This document shows, piece by piece, positions 18,276 to 27,021 of a stretch of 64,000 nt of DNA. Within the stretch, counting starts at the first letter, position 1. The number at the start of each line of letters is the position of its first letter. Source of the stretch: Rhodopirellula islandica (GTDB lineage Bacteria > Planctomycetota > Planctomycetia > Pirellulales > Pirellulaceae); NCBI RefSeq assembly GCF_001027925.1, contig NZ_LECT01000044.1, forward strand, positions 310,001 through 374,000, in the 5' to 3' direction. Both the position numbers and the translations under genes were made by a program. Below the pieces are notes generated by a model. It worked only from the letters and a program-made list of their open reading frames with translations, ran no database searches and had not been told where the DNA came from.

Positions 18276-19970
18276 ATGAACGCTCCCTCGGACCCCTCCG
18301 TCACCCCCACCGACGAGCCGCCACGAGGCGATCTCAACGGTTTCAAACGCTATTTCAAAGACGACCTGATCGCTGGCGGTTTGGTGTTCTTGATCGCCTT
18401 GCCGTTGTGCTTGGGGATCTCACTGGCGTCCGGTTTCCCCGCCATCGCTGGCGTGTTCACCGCGATCGTCGGCTCGGTCCTGACGACGTTTCTGAGCAAC
18501 AGCGAACTGACGATCAAAGGCCCCGCGGCCGGGATGATCGTGATCGTGCTCGGAGCCGTGAATAGCTTCGGCTACACCGCAGGGGTGGACCAAGTGGCGG
18601 ACATGCAAGCCTACAAAATGGCGCTTGCCGTTGGCGTGGTGGCCGGTTTGGTCCAGATCGTCTTCGGGTTGTTGCGGGCGGGGATCCTCGGCGACTTCTT
18701 CCCCACCGCGGCCGTGCACGGCATGTTGGCGGCGATCGGCGTCATCATCATGGTCAAGCAATTGCCCATCGTTGTGGGGCAGTCCGCGACCGGCGAACCG
18801 CTGGAAATTTTACGTGAGTTGCCGCACCTCTTGATGAACGCGAACCCCGAGATCGCGCTGATCGGCGGCGTGTCCTTGGTGATCTTGTTTGGTCTGGCGT
18901 TTCTAAAGAGTCGGACCAGTATCAGTTTCATCGACAAAGTCCCCGGCCCCTTGGTGGTTTTGTTGGTCGCGATCCCGTTGGGAATGGCGATGAATTTGAC
19001 CAGCGACCACACGTACACATTGATGGGAAAAGAATTCGCGGTTGGTGAGAGCGACTTGGTAACCGTGCCCTTCAATTTGTTTGGTGCGATCACGTTTCCT
19101 GACTTCAGTGTGTTTCTCAACAGTGAAACACTGCCCACGGCATTGGGGTGGGTGTTGATGTTTGCATTGATTGGTTCTTTGGAATCGTTGCTCAGCGCCA
19201 AAGCCGTCGACATGTTGGATCCCTACAAACGAAAAACCAACTTGGACCGAGACTTGTGGGCGGTCGGAGTCGGCAACATGGCAGTCTCCTTGATCGGCGG
19301 TTTGCCCATGATCTCAGAGATCGTTCGGAGCAAAGCCAATCTCGACAATCAAGCCAAGACGCGATTCGCGAATATGTGGCACGGTGTCTTTTTGCTCGGA
19401 TTCGTTGCCCTGTTGCCTGGATTGATCCACAACATCCCTCGGGCCGCGTTGGCTGCGATGCTGGTTTTCACCGGATTTCGTTTGGCATCGCCCAGTGAAT
19501 TCCGAAGTGTGTACCGTGTGGGACGTGAGCAATTGATCATCTTCGCAACAACCTTGGTGGCTGTTCTCGCCACCGATTTGTTGATCGGGATCGGCATCGG
19601 GATCGGCACCAAATTCGCAATTCACCTGTTCAATGGTGTTCCTCTTCGATCGCTGTTTGTGCCGACGCTGGAATTCGATGAAACATCCGAAACCGAAGTC
19701 AGCGTTCATGCAACCGAGTCGGCCGTGTTCAGCAACTGGATCAGTTTTCGGCGTCGAGTGGTTGAAAAGAGCCTGAAACAAGGCAAGAACTGCACTGTTG
19801 ATTTCAGCGATGTTCACCTGATCGACCACAGCGTGATGGAAAAATTGCATGAACTCGAAGGCGAATTTGCTCGCGAAGGGATTGAATTGAACGTCGTGGG
19901 GATGGATCATCACCAACCGTTCTCACGACATCCGATGGCCGCCCGAAAGCGACCGCTCGTGAGTCATTGA
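18276..19970 (+). CDS. SulP family anion transporter with STAS domain, probable bicarbonate transporter
   Basis: A 564-residue SLC26/SulP inner-membrane protein. Helices fill about 28-430, starting with [20 protein letters not shown] and including [13 protein letters not shown], the substrate-site region of helices 1 and 3. A cytoplasmic STAS domain (about 450-550) has the anti-sigma-antagonist-like strand [20 protein letters not shown]. SulP proteins carry sulfate, bicarbonate or other anions. Those beside carbonic-anhydrase or DAB genes generally import bicarbonate, usually with sodium. Linkage to dabAB and a shared regulatory layout support bicarbonate here, but sulfate cannot be excluded. 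The final 15 residues are basic and divergent. The gene has its own predicted sigma-54 promoter. Confidence 0.88.
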   Translation: MNAPSDPSVTPTDEPPRGDLNGFKRYFKDDLIAGGLVFLIALPLCLGISLASGFPAIAGVFTAIVGSVLTTFLSNSELTIKGPAAGMIVIVLGAVNSFGYTAGVDQVADMQAYKMALAVGVVAGLVQIVFGLLRAGILGDFFPTAAVHGMLAAIGVIIMVKQLPIVVGQSATGEPLEILRELPHLLMNANPEIALIGGVSLVILFGLAFLKSRTSISFIDKVPGPLVVLLVAIPLGMAMNLTSDHTYTLMGKEFAVGESDLVTVPFNLFGAITFPDFSVFLNSETLPTALGWVLMFALIGSLESLLSAKAVDMLDPYKRKTNLDRDLWAVGVGNMAVSLIGGLPMISEIVRSKANLDNQAKTRFANMWHGVFLLGFVALLPGLIHNIPRAALAAMLVFTGFRLASPSEFRSVYRVGREQLIIFATTLVAVLATDLLIGIGIGIGTKFAIHLFNGVPLRSLFVPTLEFDETSETEVSVHATESAVFSNWISFRRRVVEKSLKQGKNCTVDFSDVHLIDHSVMEKLHELEGEFAREGIELNVVGMDHHQPFSRHPMAARKRPLVSH

Positions 19971-19997
19971 TTCGACCCTTTTGCCCCCTCCGACGTC

Positions 19998-20381
19998 ATG
20001 ACGCGTCTTTTCGCGGGAACCCCGTTTGATATTCCACCGACCTGCGATTTGTGCGGTCAGAAGGAATCCGAGTGCCAGTGCACGCCGCTGCAAAAAGCTG
20101 ACGTGGAGGCTGAAAAACAGCGGGAAGCGGACCGGTTGCCGCCGGAGAAGCAAACCGCTCGCGTTCGACTGGATCGACGCAAAGGTGGCCGCACGGTGAC
20201 CTTGGTCGAAGGTCTCACGTCGCGAGCCAATGACTTGCCCGAATTGCTCGGCAAGTTGCAATCCGCTTGTGGTGCAGGTGGAACGGTGAAGAAGGCCGAC
20301 GAACTGATCGAGTTGCAAGGCGATCACGTGGATCGGGTTCGGCAAAAGCTCGGCGAGATCGGCTACCGACTCAGAAAGTGA
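19998..20381 (+). CDS. SUI1/eIF1-like translation initiation factor (YciH family)
   Basis: A 127-residue protein with the SUI1 fold of eIF1, which in bacteria (YciH) is thought to influence fidelity of start-codon selection on the 30S subunit. The C-terminal 75 residues hold the domain: RVRLDRRKGGRTVTLVEGL, then GKLQSACGAGGTVKKADELIELQGDHVDRVRQKL. The Gly-Gly loop and the basic strand are conserved. The N-terminal 30 residues contain CDLCGQKESECQC, a four-Cys group resembling a small zinc knuckle that is absent from short YciH proteins. Starts 27 bp after sulP, so read-through from that promoter is possible. Its last 19 bases overlap the end of the convergent trmK gene. Confidence 0.85.
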   Translation: MTRLFAGTPFDIPPTCDLCGQKESECQCTPLQKADVEAEKQREADRLPPEKQTARVRLDRRKGGRTVTLVEGLTSRANDLPELLGKLQSACGAGGTVKKADELIELQGDHVDRVRQKLGEIGYRLRK

Positions 20382-21046
20382 TCGTGGGACAGCAGTCGGT
20401 CGATCGCTTCCATTCGCTGGCGACTGGGTGCCGTCAATTTCTGTTTGGCGTGAAGATAACGTTGCTCTTCCGCCAAACGTTGCTGCAGGTCTTCGTCCCT
20501 TCGCAGCAGAAACCAAGGGCCGAACATCACGCCCAGGGATTCCTCCAAGCGAACGCTCGCTAGACGGCGGTAAACCGGATCGAGAGCCATTCCAGATCGC
20601 CTCAGCAGCAGCACTTCAAAACGACGGGTGCCTGCGGTGCACTGTTCGTCGACCAGCCAGTAGCCGTTGTTCAGTGCCCATTGCCGGACCGAGCCGATGG
20701 CTTTGTTGGGTTGCAGGATCATCTGGTCAGGCAACCGGTTGGAATGGTTGGCAAGAATGCGAACGATCGATTGCCCGCCCATGCCACAAATGCTGAGCGA
20801 ATCGAGTTCGTTTTCTTGGATGACATTCAACCCATCTCCCAGCCGGACTTCCGCGTTCAGGCCCTGCAAGGTGGCCGTTGAATTCCGGTGCGGTTGCGGT
20901 TTGTTTTCGACCGCGATGCCACGCTGGATTCTGCCGGTTGCCAGCAAAGCGGCCAGCAGGTGACCGTGGTCCGAACCGATGTCGGCATGGTTGGTTCCTC
21001 GAATCAGGGACGCCACCAATTTCAGGCGGTCATCAAGTCGAGGCAT
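20363..21046 (-). CDS. trmK: tRNA (adenine-N1)-methyltransferase, TrmK-like
   Basis: A 227-residue class I SAM-dependent methyltransferase. TrmK methylates N1 of adenine 22 in the D-loop of certain tRNAs. The opening LDDRLKLVASLIRGTNHADIGSDHGHLLAALL carries motif I (around residues 22-30), and ENELDSLSICGMGGQSIVRIL is the diagnostic GMGG segment. The helical C-terminal extension (about 155-227) is typical of TrmK. It lies six bases after the receiver-kinase gene and is the last gene of the eight-gene minus-strand array. The tail of the reading frame overlaps the SUI1 gene by 19 bases. Some family members remain uncharacterised, so the exact tRNA position is inferred. Confidence 0.82.
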   Translation of the reverse strand: MPRLDDRLKLVASLIRGTNHADIGSDHGHLLAALLATGRIQRGIAVENKPQPHRNSTATLQGLNAEVRLGDGLNVIQENELDSLSICGMGGQSIVRILANHSNRLPDQMILQPNKAIGSVRQWALNNGYWLVDEQCTAGTRRFEVLLLRRSGMALDPVYRRLASVRLEESLGVMFGPWFLLRRDEDLQQRLAEEQRYLHAKQKLTAPSRQRMEAIDRLLSHDHFLSR

Positions 21047-21052
21047 GACGGA

Positions 21053-22306
21053 TCAAGAAGTTGGGATTCGCGAAGCGGCGCGATCGTCCAGGAACCCGCG
21101 AAGTTCTCGGGCCAGTTGTCCCGCCGATTGCGGTCGTTCGTCGGGATCGTCGGACAGGCATCGAGACAGGATGGATTCGAGTTTTGGGTTGAATTTCGGA
21201 TTGATTTCTGTCGCGGGTCGCGGATCCGTGTTCGCAATGGCGTCGATCGTTTCCTCTCGACTGAGCGACAACGCACCGTGTGGATGCTCGCGAAGCAGGA
21301 ACAGATAAAGGATCGTCGCGACCGCGTAAAGGTCCGATCGATGATCCACGCTGTTGGCGTCGCCGCGGGCTTGTTCTGGTGACATGTAGAGCGGCGTTCC
21401 AAGGACAGCCCCGTCGTGAGTGCTGCTGTTGGAAGTGGGGAGCTTCATGCGGAACATGGACTTGCTCAACCCAAAATCGACCAACTTGGGCTGCCCGTCA
21501 GGGCCCACCATGATGTTGGACGGTTTGACATCACGATGGATCACACCGTGATCGTGGGCGTGTTGCAACGCATCGCAAACCGTTGCCATCATCTCGATGA
21601 TCCGCGTCGCTCGCGGTGATTCCGAGGTGATGTAATTCGCCAGTGATTCGCCGTCGATCAATTCCATCGCGTAGTACGCCAAGTCACGTTCGAGGTGGCT
21701 GGCGTAGATGGTGGCGATGCCAGGGTGATTCATCTTTCGCATCACCTGAATTTCGCGAGCGAAGCGTTCGAAGACCAAGTCCGTTGCAAGGTCCGCGCGA
21801 ATGATTTTGATGGCGGCGGGCTTGCCTGAAGCACGGTGCATGCCTTTCCAAACGGTCGCAAACGCGCCACGGCCGATCAAATGTTCAACGTCGAAGCCCT
21901 CGATTTGTGGCTTGGTCCATTTCATCGGTGGCACCGCTTCGATGATTCGGCGAGCGGCTGCCAACCGGCTCTTGAGAAGTGGCGCCACGATCGGTTTGGT
22001 CAAGTAATCGTCCGCTCCCGCATCCAAACCCTGAATCATGTCCTCGTCACGGTCGCGACTGGTCAACAGAATGATGTAGGTGAAAGGGTGCTCTGGATCC
22101 TGTTTGATCCGGCGACAGATCTCGACCCCTTCCATGCCGGGCATCAACCAGTCCAGCAACGCCAAGCGGGGCGGGTCTTCAGATCGCAAGAGCCGATACG
22201 CTTCGTTGCCATCGGCAGCCAGTTCAATTCGGTAGCCCCAGGTTTCGACGGCTGCCGAAATCAAATTACGCCAAACCGGATTGTCGTCTGCGATCAACAA
22301 TTTCAT
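21053..22306 (-). CDS. Receiver-Ser/Thr protein kinase fusion
   Basis: A 417-residue cytoplasmic protein joining a two-component receiver to a eukaryotic-type kinase. The receiver (1-120) has IADDN and phospho-acceptor D52 (ALLDWLMPG) and a conserved LTKP. The kinase (about 139-405) is complete: GRGAFATVWKG loop, AIKII lysine K167, catalytic HRDVKPSN, DFGLSK, and MSPEQARG in place of APE. There is no membrane helix or sensor domain after the kinase. The start overlaps the hybrid histidine kinase stop as ATGA. The natural reading is that phosphorelay output from that kinase switches Ser/Thr phosphorylation on or off; this is inference from fusion and coupling. Confidence 0.9.
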   Translation of the reverse strand: MKLLIADDNPVWRNLISAAVETWGYRIELAADGNEAYRLLRSEDPPRLALLDWLMPGMEGVEICRRIKQDPEHPFTYIILLTSRDRDEDMIQGLDAGADDYLTKPIVAPLLKSRLAAARRIIEAVPPMKWTKPQIEGFDVEHLIGRGAFATVWKGMHRASGKPAAIKIIRADLATDLVFERFAREIQVMRKMNHPGIATIYASHLERDLAYYAMELIDGESLANYITSESPRATRIIEMMATVCDALQHAHDHGVIHRDVKPSNIMVGPDGQPKLVDFGLSKSMFRMKLPTSNSSTHDGAVLGTPLYMSPEQARGDANSVDHRSDLYAVATILYLFLLREHPHGALSLSREETIDAIANTDPRPATEINPKFNPKLESILSRCLSDDPDERPQSAGQLARELRGFLDDRAASRIPTS

Positions 22307-24888
22307 GGTGTTTCGTTTCCGGGGTGGTCGGATCCGGACGAAGAACGCAAAAATTTCTTCAGTTCAGTTTGGGCCAATTCGAACGCACTGACGAGTGCAT
22401 TCATGCGATTCTCGAGAAAATGTGACCTCTCTTCTTCAGACGTCTCCCCCAAACAAAAGGTTTCCATGCTGTCCGCGATTTCTTGCGCCTGAGTCGCTCC
22501 GATGGCTGCCGCGGTTCCTTTCAGAGTGTGTGCTGCCCGAGCAACTTGAGTCCAGGCACCTGCGTGGATTGCCCGTTGCAGCTGTTCGATTTGGGATGGC
22601 AATTCATCGGAAATCGTTTGGGCCAACATGGTGAGCACCTGAAGATCTCCACCGACATTCTGAAGAATCACCTCGTGATTCAGGGGGGAAGCTCGATCCA
22701 CAGGGGAGCTTGGCGAGGAAGTTGTCCTGCTTGTGGTGGGGGGCAAAAGCAGATCGTCTTGGTCATCTTGGCGAGAGATAGTGAATGATTCGATCGTGTC
22801 AAACAACAGTTCCGGCGGGTAGGGTTTGGTCAGGCATTCATTCATTCCTGCGTCCAAGCAGCGTTGGCGATCCTCTCGCATGGCGTGGGCGGTCAGTGCA
22901 ATGACCGGAATATCGCGGGCCGGCGATGGCAGGTCGTTTCGAATGATTTGGGTGGCTGTCAGGCCATCAATTTCTGGCATCTGCACGTCCATCAGCACCA
23001 GATCAAACGCTTGCGACCGCAGATGTTTCAACGCATCTTTCGCGTTGGATACCGAAGTCACTCGGTGACCACGAGCACGCAGCATCGTTTCCGCAACGGT
23101 ACGGTTGATGGCACCGTCCTCGACCAGCAACAACTCGCGTGTTTGGGCGCAGTGCCCGAACGAGTTCGTTGGTGCACTGGGCGGGTGGAGTTTCTCAATC
23201 TCGTGCTGTGTCGTGCCAATGGGCGTCCGCAACGGGATATCAAAACGAAAGCTGCTGCCTTCGTCCAGAACGCTGCTGACTTGAAGCTGGCCACCCATCA
23301 ATTCAACCAGTTGGGAACTGATCGACAATCCCAATCCAGTTCCGCCGAAGCGGCGCGTGGTGGACGAGTCGCCTTGGGTGAACGCTTCAAAGATGTTGGC
23401 TCGCTGTTGTTCCGTCATCCCGATGCCGGTGTCGGTGATGGTGAACACGATGCGTGAACTTTGGTCCTCCGAAGTGTCCAAGATCGTCGCGTCCTGGGAC
23501 TCCTTTTCGATGAAGACCGTGACTCGTCCTTGTTCGGTGAACTTCAAAGCGTTGCCGACCAAATTGATCAAGACCTGACGGAGTCGGGTGGGGTCACCGA
23601 CGATGATTTCGGGGACGCCAACAGGTGGTTGGAATTGGAGTTGAACATTCTCGTTCTTGAGATTCGCCACCGCGTGCATGGTTTGACTGAGGAGATCTTT
23701 CAATTCAAACGGCACCGATTCCAAAGTCATCAGGCCGGAATCAATCTTTGAAAAGTCAAGGATGTCGTTCAGCACTGTCAGCAGTCCTTTTGCCGACGTT
23801 TGGATCATGTGCATGTAGTGGCGTTGTTCCTCGTTGAGTGAACAGCGGGTCATCAGCTCGGTGGTGCCCAAGATGCCATGCATGGGGGTGCGGATTTCAT
23901 GGCTCATGTTGGCCAAGAATTGATTCTTCGTGACGGCAGCTTGTCTCGCTTGCGAGGCAGCTTGCGTTGCCAGGTCACGTTGGTCTTGTAGCAACGCGTG
24001 GCTGCGTTGTTGGGCGGCAATGCCGGCTTTGAGCATCCCAATGCTGGTGACCGCGCCCAGGAACAAAGTGATGAGCGCGGCGATCATTCCAATCACGCCG
24101 AGACGCGTGAGGATGACTGAGTGGATGTAGTGTTTGGCAGGGAAGTCGACTCCGACCAGGGCTTCGACCTTGCCCTTCGAATCAAACAGAGGTGCGTAAG
24201 CGGAAACCCATTCTCCCCAGCGATCGTGGCTGGGTTGATCGGCAAAGGTTGTGTCGCCACGGAAGGCCCTTTCGATCTGCTCAACGCTGCTGTCGTAAAA
24301 GATCTCACCAATTTCCGTCTGTCCTTCCCGGACGCCTTCGATCTTCCCATCGCCGTTGTAGTCCGTTTCCGAGTCGACGATGATTTGGAAGGGCTGCCCG
24401 GTGGGACGGTCTTGTTCCGTCAGCAAGTGAGTGGCCAGTTCCGATTCACTGAGATGCCGCATGGTGTAGATGTCGGTGACTTGTGGATTGACCGACAGCC
24501 AACGCTTTTGGGCGTTGATCATGCGCCGATAAACAGGATCGTCCGGCGATGTTTCCTTGTTGATTCCCGCGTGGCCGAGCTGTTGCAATTCGGCGGCGTA
24601 AGTGGGGGCGATGCCAAAGACTTGTTGACGCAATCGAGATCGCTGAAGACGGTCGGCGGTTTCGACTGCGAGGAACCCGCCGGTCAGCAACAGCAAAAGA
24701 ATCCAGAATGACAACCTCGGCCGGCGACTCGACCCGATGGCTGCGGGGGAAGTCGCTGAATCCGGATGCGTGGATGAGGCGGGAGGCATGGCGCGGCGAA
24801 CGCGCGAAAGAATGAAGGCATGGCCGGCCAAGAACACGACGCTGAACAGAACGTAGTCGATTCGAAATTCGTACCACGCTTGCCACAT
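22303..24888 (-). CDS. Hybrid sensor histidine kinase with receiver and Hpt domains
   Basis: An 861-residue membrane kinase. Helices lie near 13-32 and 50-72, with another near 260-283. The extracytoplasmic part between the last two carries DYNGDGKIEG, a dockerin/EF-hand-like calcium loop. FLANMSHEIRTPMHGILG holds the autophosphorylated His. The ATPase domain shows LRQVLINLVGNALKF, DTGIGM and GTGLGLSIS. The receiver has DLVLMDVQMPEIDG. A C-terminal Hpt domain has AHTLKGTAAAIGA with the relay His. This is a full His-Asp-His relay whose next Asp is most likely the receiver of the translationally coupled receiver-kinase gene. It starts three bases after a small membrane protein gene that may modulate it. 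Confidence 0.9.
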   Translation of the reverse strand: MWQAWYEFRIDYVLFSVVFLAGHAFILSRVRRAMPPASSTHPDSATSPAAIGSSRRPRLSFWILLLLLTGGFLAVETADRLQRSRLRQQVFGIAPTYAAELQQLGHAGINKETSPDDPVYRRMINAQKRWLSVNPQVTDIYTMRHLSESELATHLLTEQDRPTGQPFQIIVDSETDYNGDGKIEGVREGQTEIGEIFYDSSVEQIERAFRGDTTFADQPSHDRWGEWVSAYAPLFDSKGKVEALVGVDFPAKHYIHSVILTRLGVIGMIAALITLFLGAVTSIGMLKAGIAAQQRSHALLQDQRDLATQAASQARQAAVTKNQFLANMSHEIRTPMHGILGTTELMTRCSLNEEQRHYMHMIQTSAKGLLTVLNDILDFSKIDSGLMTLESVPFELKDLLSQTMHAVANLKNENVQLQFQPPVGVPEIIVGDPTRLRQVLINLVGNALKFTEQGRVTVFIEKESQDATILDTSEDQSSRIVFTITDTGIGMTEQQRANIFEAFTQGDSSTTRRFGGTGLGLSISSQLVELMGGQLQVSSVLDEGSSFRFDIPLRTPIGTTQHEIEKLHPPSAPTNSFGHCAQTRELLLVEDGAINRTVAETMLRARGHRVTSVSNAKDALKHLRSQAFDLVLMDVQMPEIDGLTATQIIRNDLPSPARDIPVIALTAHAMREDRQRCLDAGMNECLTKPYPPELLFDTIESFTISRQDDQDDLLLPPTTSRTTSSPSSPVDRASPLNHEVILQNVGGDLQVLTMLAQTISDELPSQIEQLQRAIHAGAWTQVARAAHTLKGTAAAIGATQAQEIADSMETFCLGETSEEERSHFLENRMNALVSAFELAQTELKKFLRSSSGSDHPGNETP

Positions 24889-24891
24889 CGG

Positions 24892-25266
24892 TCAGTTGCC
24901 TCCAGCGGGGGCGAGCGTGTGAAGCACCAGCATGCCAACTCCGGCGAAGAGTGCGATTGTGTAAACGAGCACCACGATTGACCAAAGGAATCGCTGCCAA
25001 GTTGCGAAGTTTGGGTTGCGCCACAAGAGCGGGATCCCAAAGGCTCCCGTCACAAAGAACAGCACCGCCAGTGTCGCCGCAGGGCGGTTGGACCACTCCG
25101 CCGCATCGTCGGCGCGAGATTCGCTCCAGTAAGCCGGGGCAACCGAGCCCGGTTGAATCACGATCGAACGGTGGGCATCGCCTGAGACGCGGTGGGGATC
25201 CTGAGCGGTTGGCTCAACACCTTGCTTGGCAGCTGGGATTCCCAGGTTCGCTTTGGCGGAAGTCAT
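24892..25266 (-). CDS. Small two-helix membrane protein
   Basis: A 124-residue protein with a hydrophilic N-terminal half and two hydrophobic segments: ATLAVLFFVTGAFGIPLLW at about 63-81 and FLWSIVVLVYTIALFAGVGMLVL at about 92-114. I chose the ATG at 25266, 13 bases after the pseudokinase stop; longer in-frame options run into that gene. It is followed after three bases by the hybrid kinase. No family was recognised. Its position between a membrane pseudokinase and a membrane sensor kinase suggests a helper in the same signalling assembly, but that is only context. Confidence 0.6.
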   Translation of the reverse strand: MTSAKANLGIPAAKQGVEPTAQDPHRVSGDAHRSIVIQPGSVAPAYWSESRADDAAEWSNRPAATLAVLFFVTGAFGIPLLWRNPNFATWQRFLWSIVVLVYTIALFAGVGMLVLHTLAPAGGN

Positions 25267-25279
25267 CCAGACGATCTCG

Positions 25280-26941
25280 CTAAGGAAGTTGGTCGATGGC
25301 GGCACCGGCAGACGTTTCTGCCAGTCGACTTTGCGCCGTGGCGACAAGTGGTTCGACCGCCGCATTGGAACCATACAGTTCTTCAATGCTGTACCAAATT
25401 TTTCGGGCCGCTATGGTCCGTCCTTCCACGAACATTCGATCGGCTTCTTTCAGACGGTCCGTGATGATCCGCGCGGCTTCGGTTTGGTCGGTGTCGGACT
25501 GCGAGATGCGAGCGATCCGACTGCGAGCAAGGTTGACCAGAGGCTTGTACTGTTCTTCGTCACCGAGCACCGTGATCATCGACTGATACTTGTCGACCGC
25601 GGTCGCATTGTCGCCAAAGGTTTGATACCGCATGGCCTCGGCAACGAGACGCTCCGCTTCATTCTGGAGCGGTAGGTTTCGATTCATTTTGACAGTCAGG
25701 GCATGTTCAGCTTCGACCATTCGAACGCGATCAATTTGCTCGGAGGCCCATTCGGCATGTTCGCCATCCGGGAACTGAGCCAGCATCGGTTCGAGGTAGC
25801 TGATGCGAGCTTGAGACATCGAGGATCGAGTGTCTTCGGCCAGCAATTCCTCCGCTTCGTTTCGCATCTTGGATTCATTCAACGGCCAAGCGATCCAGAC
25901 CAGCATCCCCACCAACAGGGCCAAGACTGGTAGCAGCACCAAGGCTTGATCATGCCACGGAGTTGCATTCGGGATGGCATCGATGTCCGCGGTGATCTCT
26001 TTCCTGCCCAGCAGTTTGCGAGCTTCTTGGCGATCCGCATCGTCCGTGACCGACAACGGACTGAATCCACTGGAGGCATGTTCGGCGACACCACTGCGAG
26101 ACATCGCACGTCTGCGAACCTCGGCCAACTGCAACTTGACCGCCGCGGCGGACACGGGACGCTGACCAGGATCTTTGTGGAGCAACTGCATCACCAAACG
26201 ATCCATCCACACCGGACATTCCATCACCGTGGACGCCACCGACGTCGGTGATTGATACTTCAGGTTGCTGGTGACTTCTTGAACCGTGGAACCGGTGATT
26301 GGCGGAGCGCCCGTGAGCGCTTCGTACAGCAACGCACCAAACAGATAGAGATCGGTGCGAGCCGTCACCGGATCGTTCTGAGTGGGGGCTTCGGGGGCCG
26401 ACCGCATCATCTGGTCGATCGAAGGCGGTCGTGAAATGTGGTAGGGGCCGTTTCGGAACGGAGGCGTTCCGTCAACATCACGGACATCGATCAGCACCGG
26501 ACTCAATCCAGCAATGATGACCTTGTCGGGTGTGATCCTTCCATGCACGATGTCGCGGTCGTGCAGATACATCAACGCATCGATCAGAGGTTCTGCCAAT
26601 TCCAAAACCGATTCCCATGGCAATCGTCCTCGGCGCTGGAGCTCTTCCGCCAGAGTTGGTCCTTCGACCAATTCGTGAGCCAGGTAGGCTTCCGATTCTT
26701 CAAAACCACCGCCGTAGCATTTGACGATCGCGGGATGATCGAGCCGTTTCAGGCGATCCCATTCTTCCGCGAAGGCTTGCCGGGATTCCAAGGTTCCGCC
26801 AAAGGGCATTTGGAACACGCGAACAGCGACTGCCTTCCGCATTTTGATATGCACGGCACGCCACACACGCGCGTCCCTCGCCGACGGGTCCGGACCCAGC
26901 GGGGATTCAATGGCGAGCGGACCGAGACGACTGCGAGGCAT
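25280..26941 (-). CDS. Membrane pseudokinase (Ser/Thr-kinase fold without catalytic residues)
   Basis: A 553-residue protein. The kinase-like domain (about 8-275) aligns in order with eukaryotic-type kinases, but every catalytic position is altered. The VAIK lysine is Arg41 (VAVRVF). The HRDxKPxxN loop reads HGRITPDKV (133-141), losing Asp, Lys and Asn. DFG reads DVR (152-154). The C-lobe is intact (DLYLFGALLYEALTG). One membrane helix lies at about 333-354 (LLPVLALLVGMLVWIAW). An extracytoplasmic helical repeat region of about 190 residues follows. Such proteins work as scaffolds or allosteric partners. It opens the signalling block of the array, 80 bp after uppS. Confidence 0.82.
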   Translation of the reverse strand: MPRSRLGPLAIESPLGPDPSARDARVWRAVHIKMRKAVAVRVFQMPFGGTLESRQAFAEEWDRLKRLDHPAIVKCYGGGFEESEAYLAHELVEGPTLAEELQRRGRLPWESVLELAEPLIDALMYLHDRDIVHGRITPDKVIIAGLSPVLIDVRDVDGTPPFRNGPYHISRPPSIDQMMRSAPEAPTQNDPVTARTDLYLFGALLYEALTGAPPITGSTVQEVTSNLKYQSPTSVASTVMECPVWMDRLVMQLLHKDPGQRPVSAAAVKLQLAEVRRRAMSRSGVAEHASSGFSPLSVTDDADRQEARKLLGRKEITADIDAIPNATPWHDQALVLLPVLALLVGMLVWIAWPLNESKMRNEAEELLAEDTRSSMSQARISYLEPMLAQFPDGEHAEWASEQIDRVRMVEAEHALTVKMNRNLPLQNEAERLVAEAMRYQTFGDNATAVDKYQSMITVLGDEEQYKPLVNLARSRIARISQSDTDQTEAARIITDRLKEADRMFVEGRTIAARKIWYSIEELYGSNAAVEPLVATAQSRLAETSAGAAIDQLP

Positions 26942-27021
26942 GGGGCAACGAAAGAAAACGGAATGAAATCAGCACCTTCTCTATCATACCCACGATGCAG
27001 GAGATTGGGTCGCGAAGTCGA

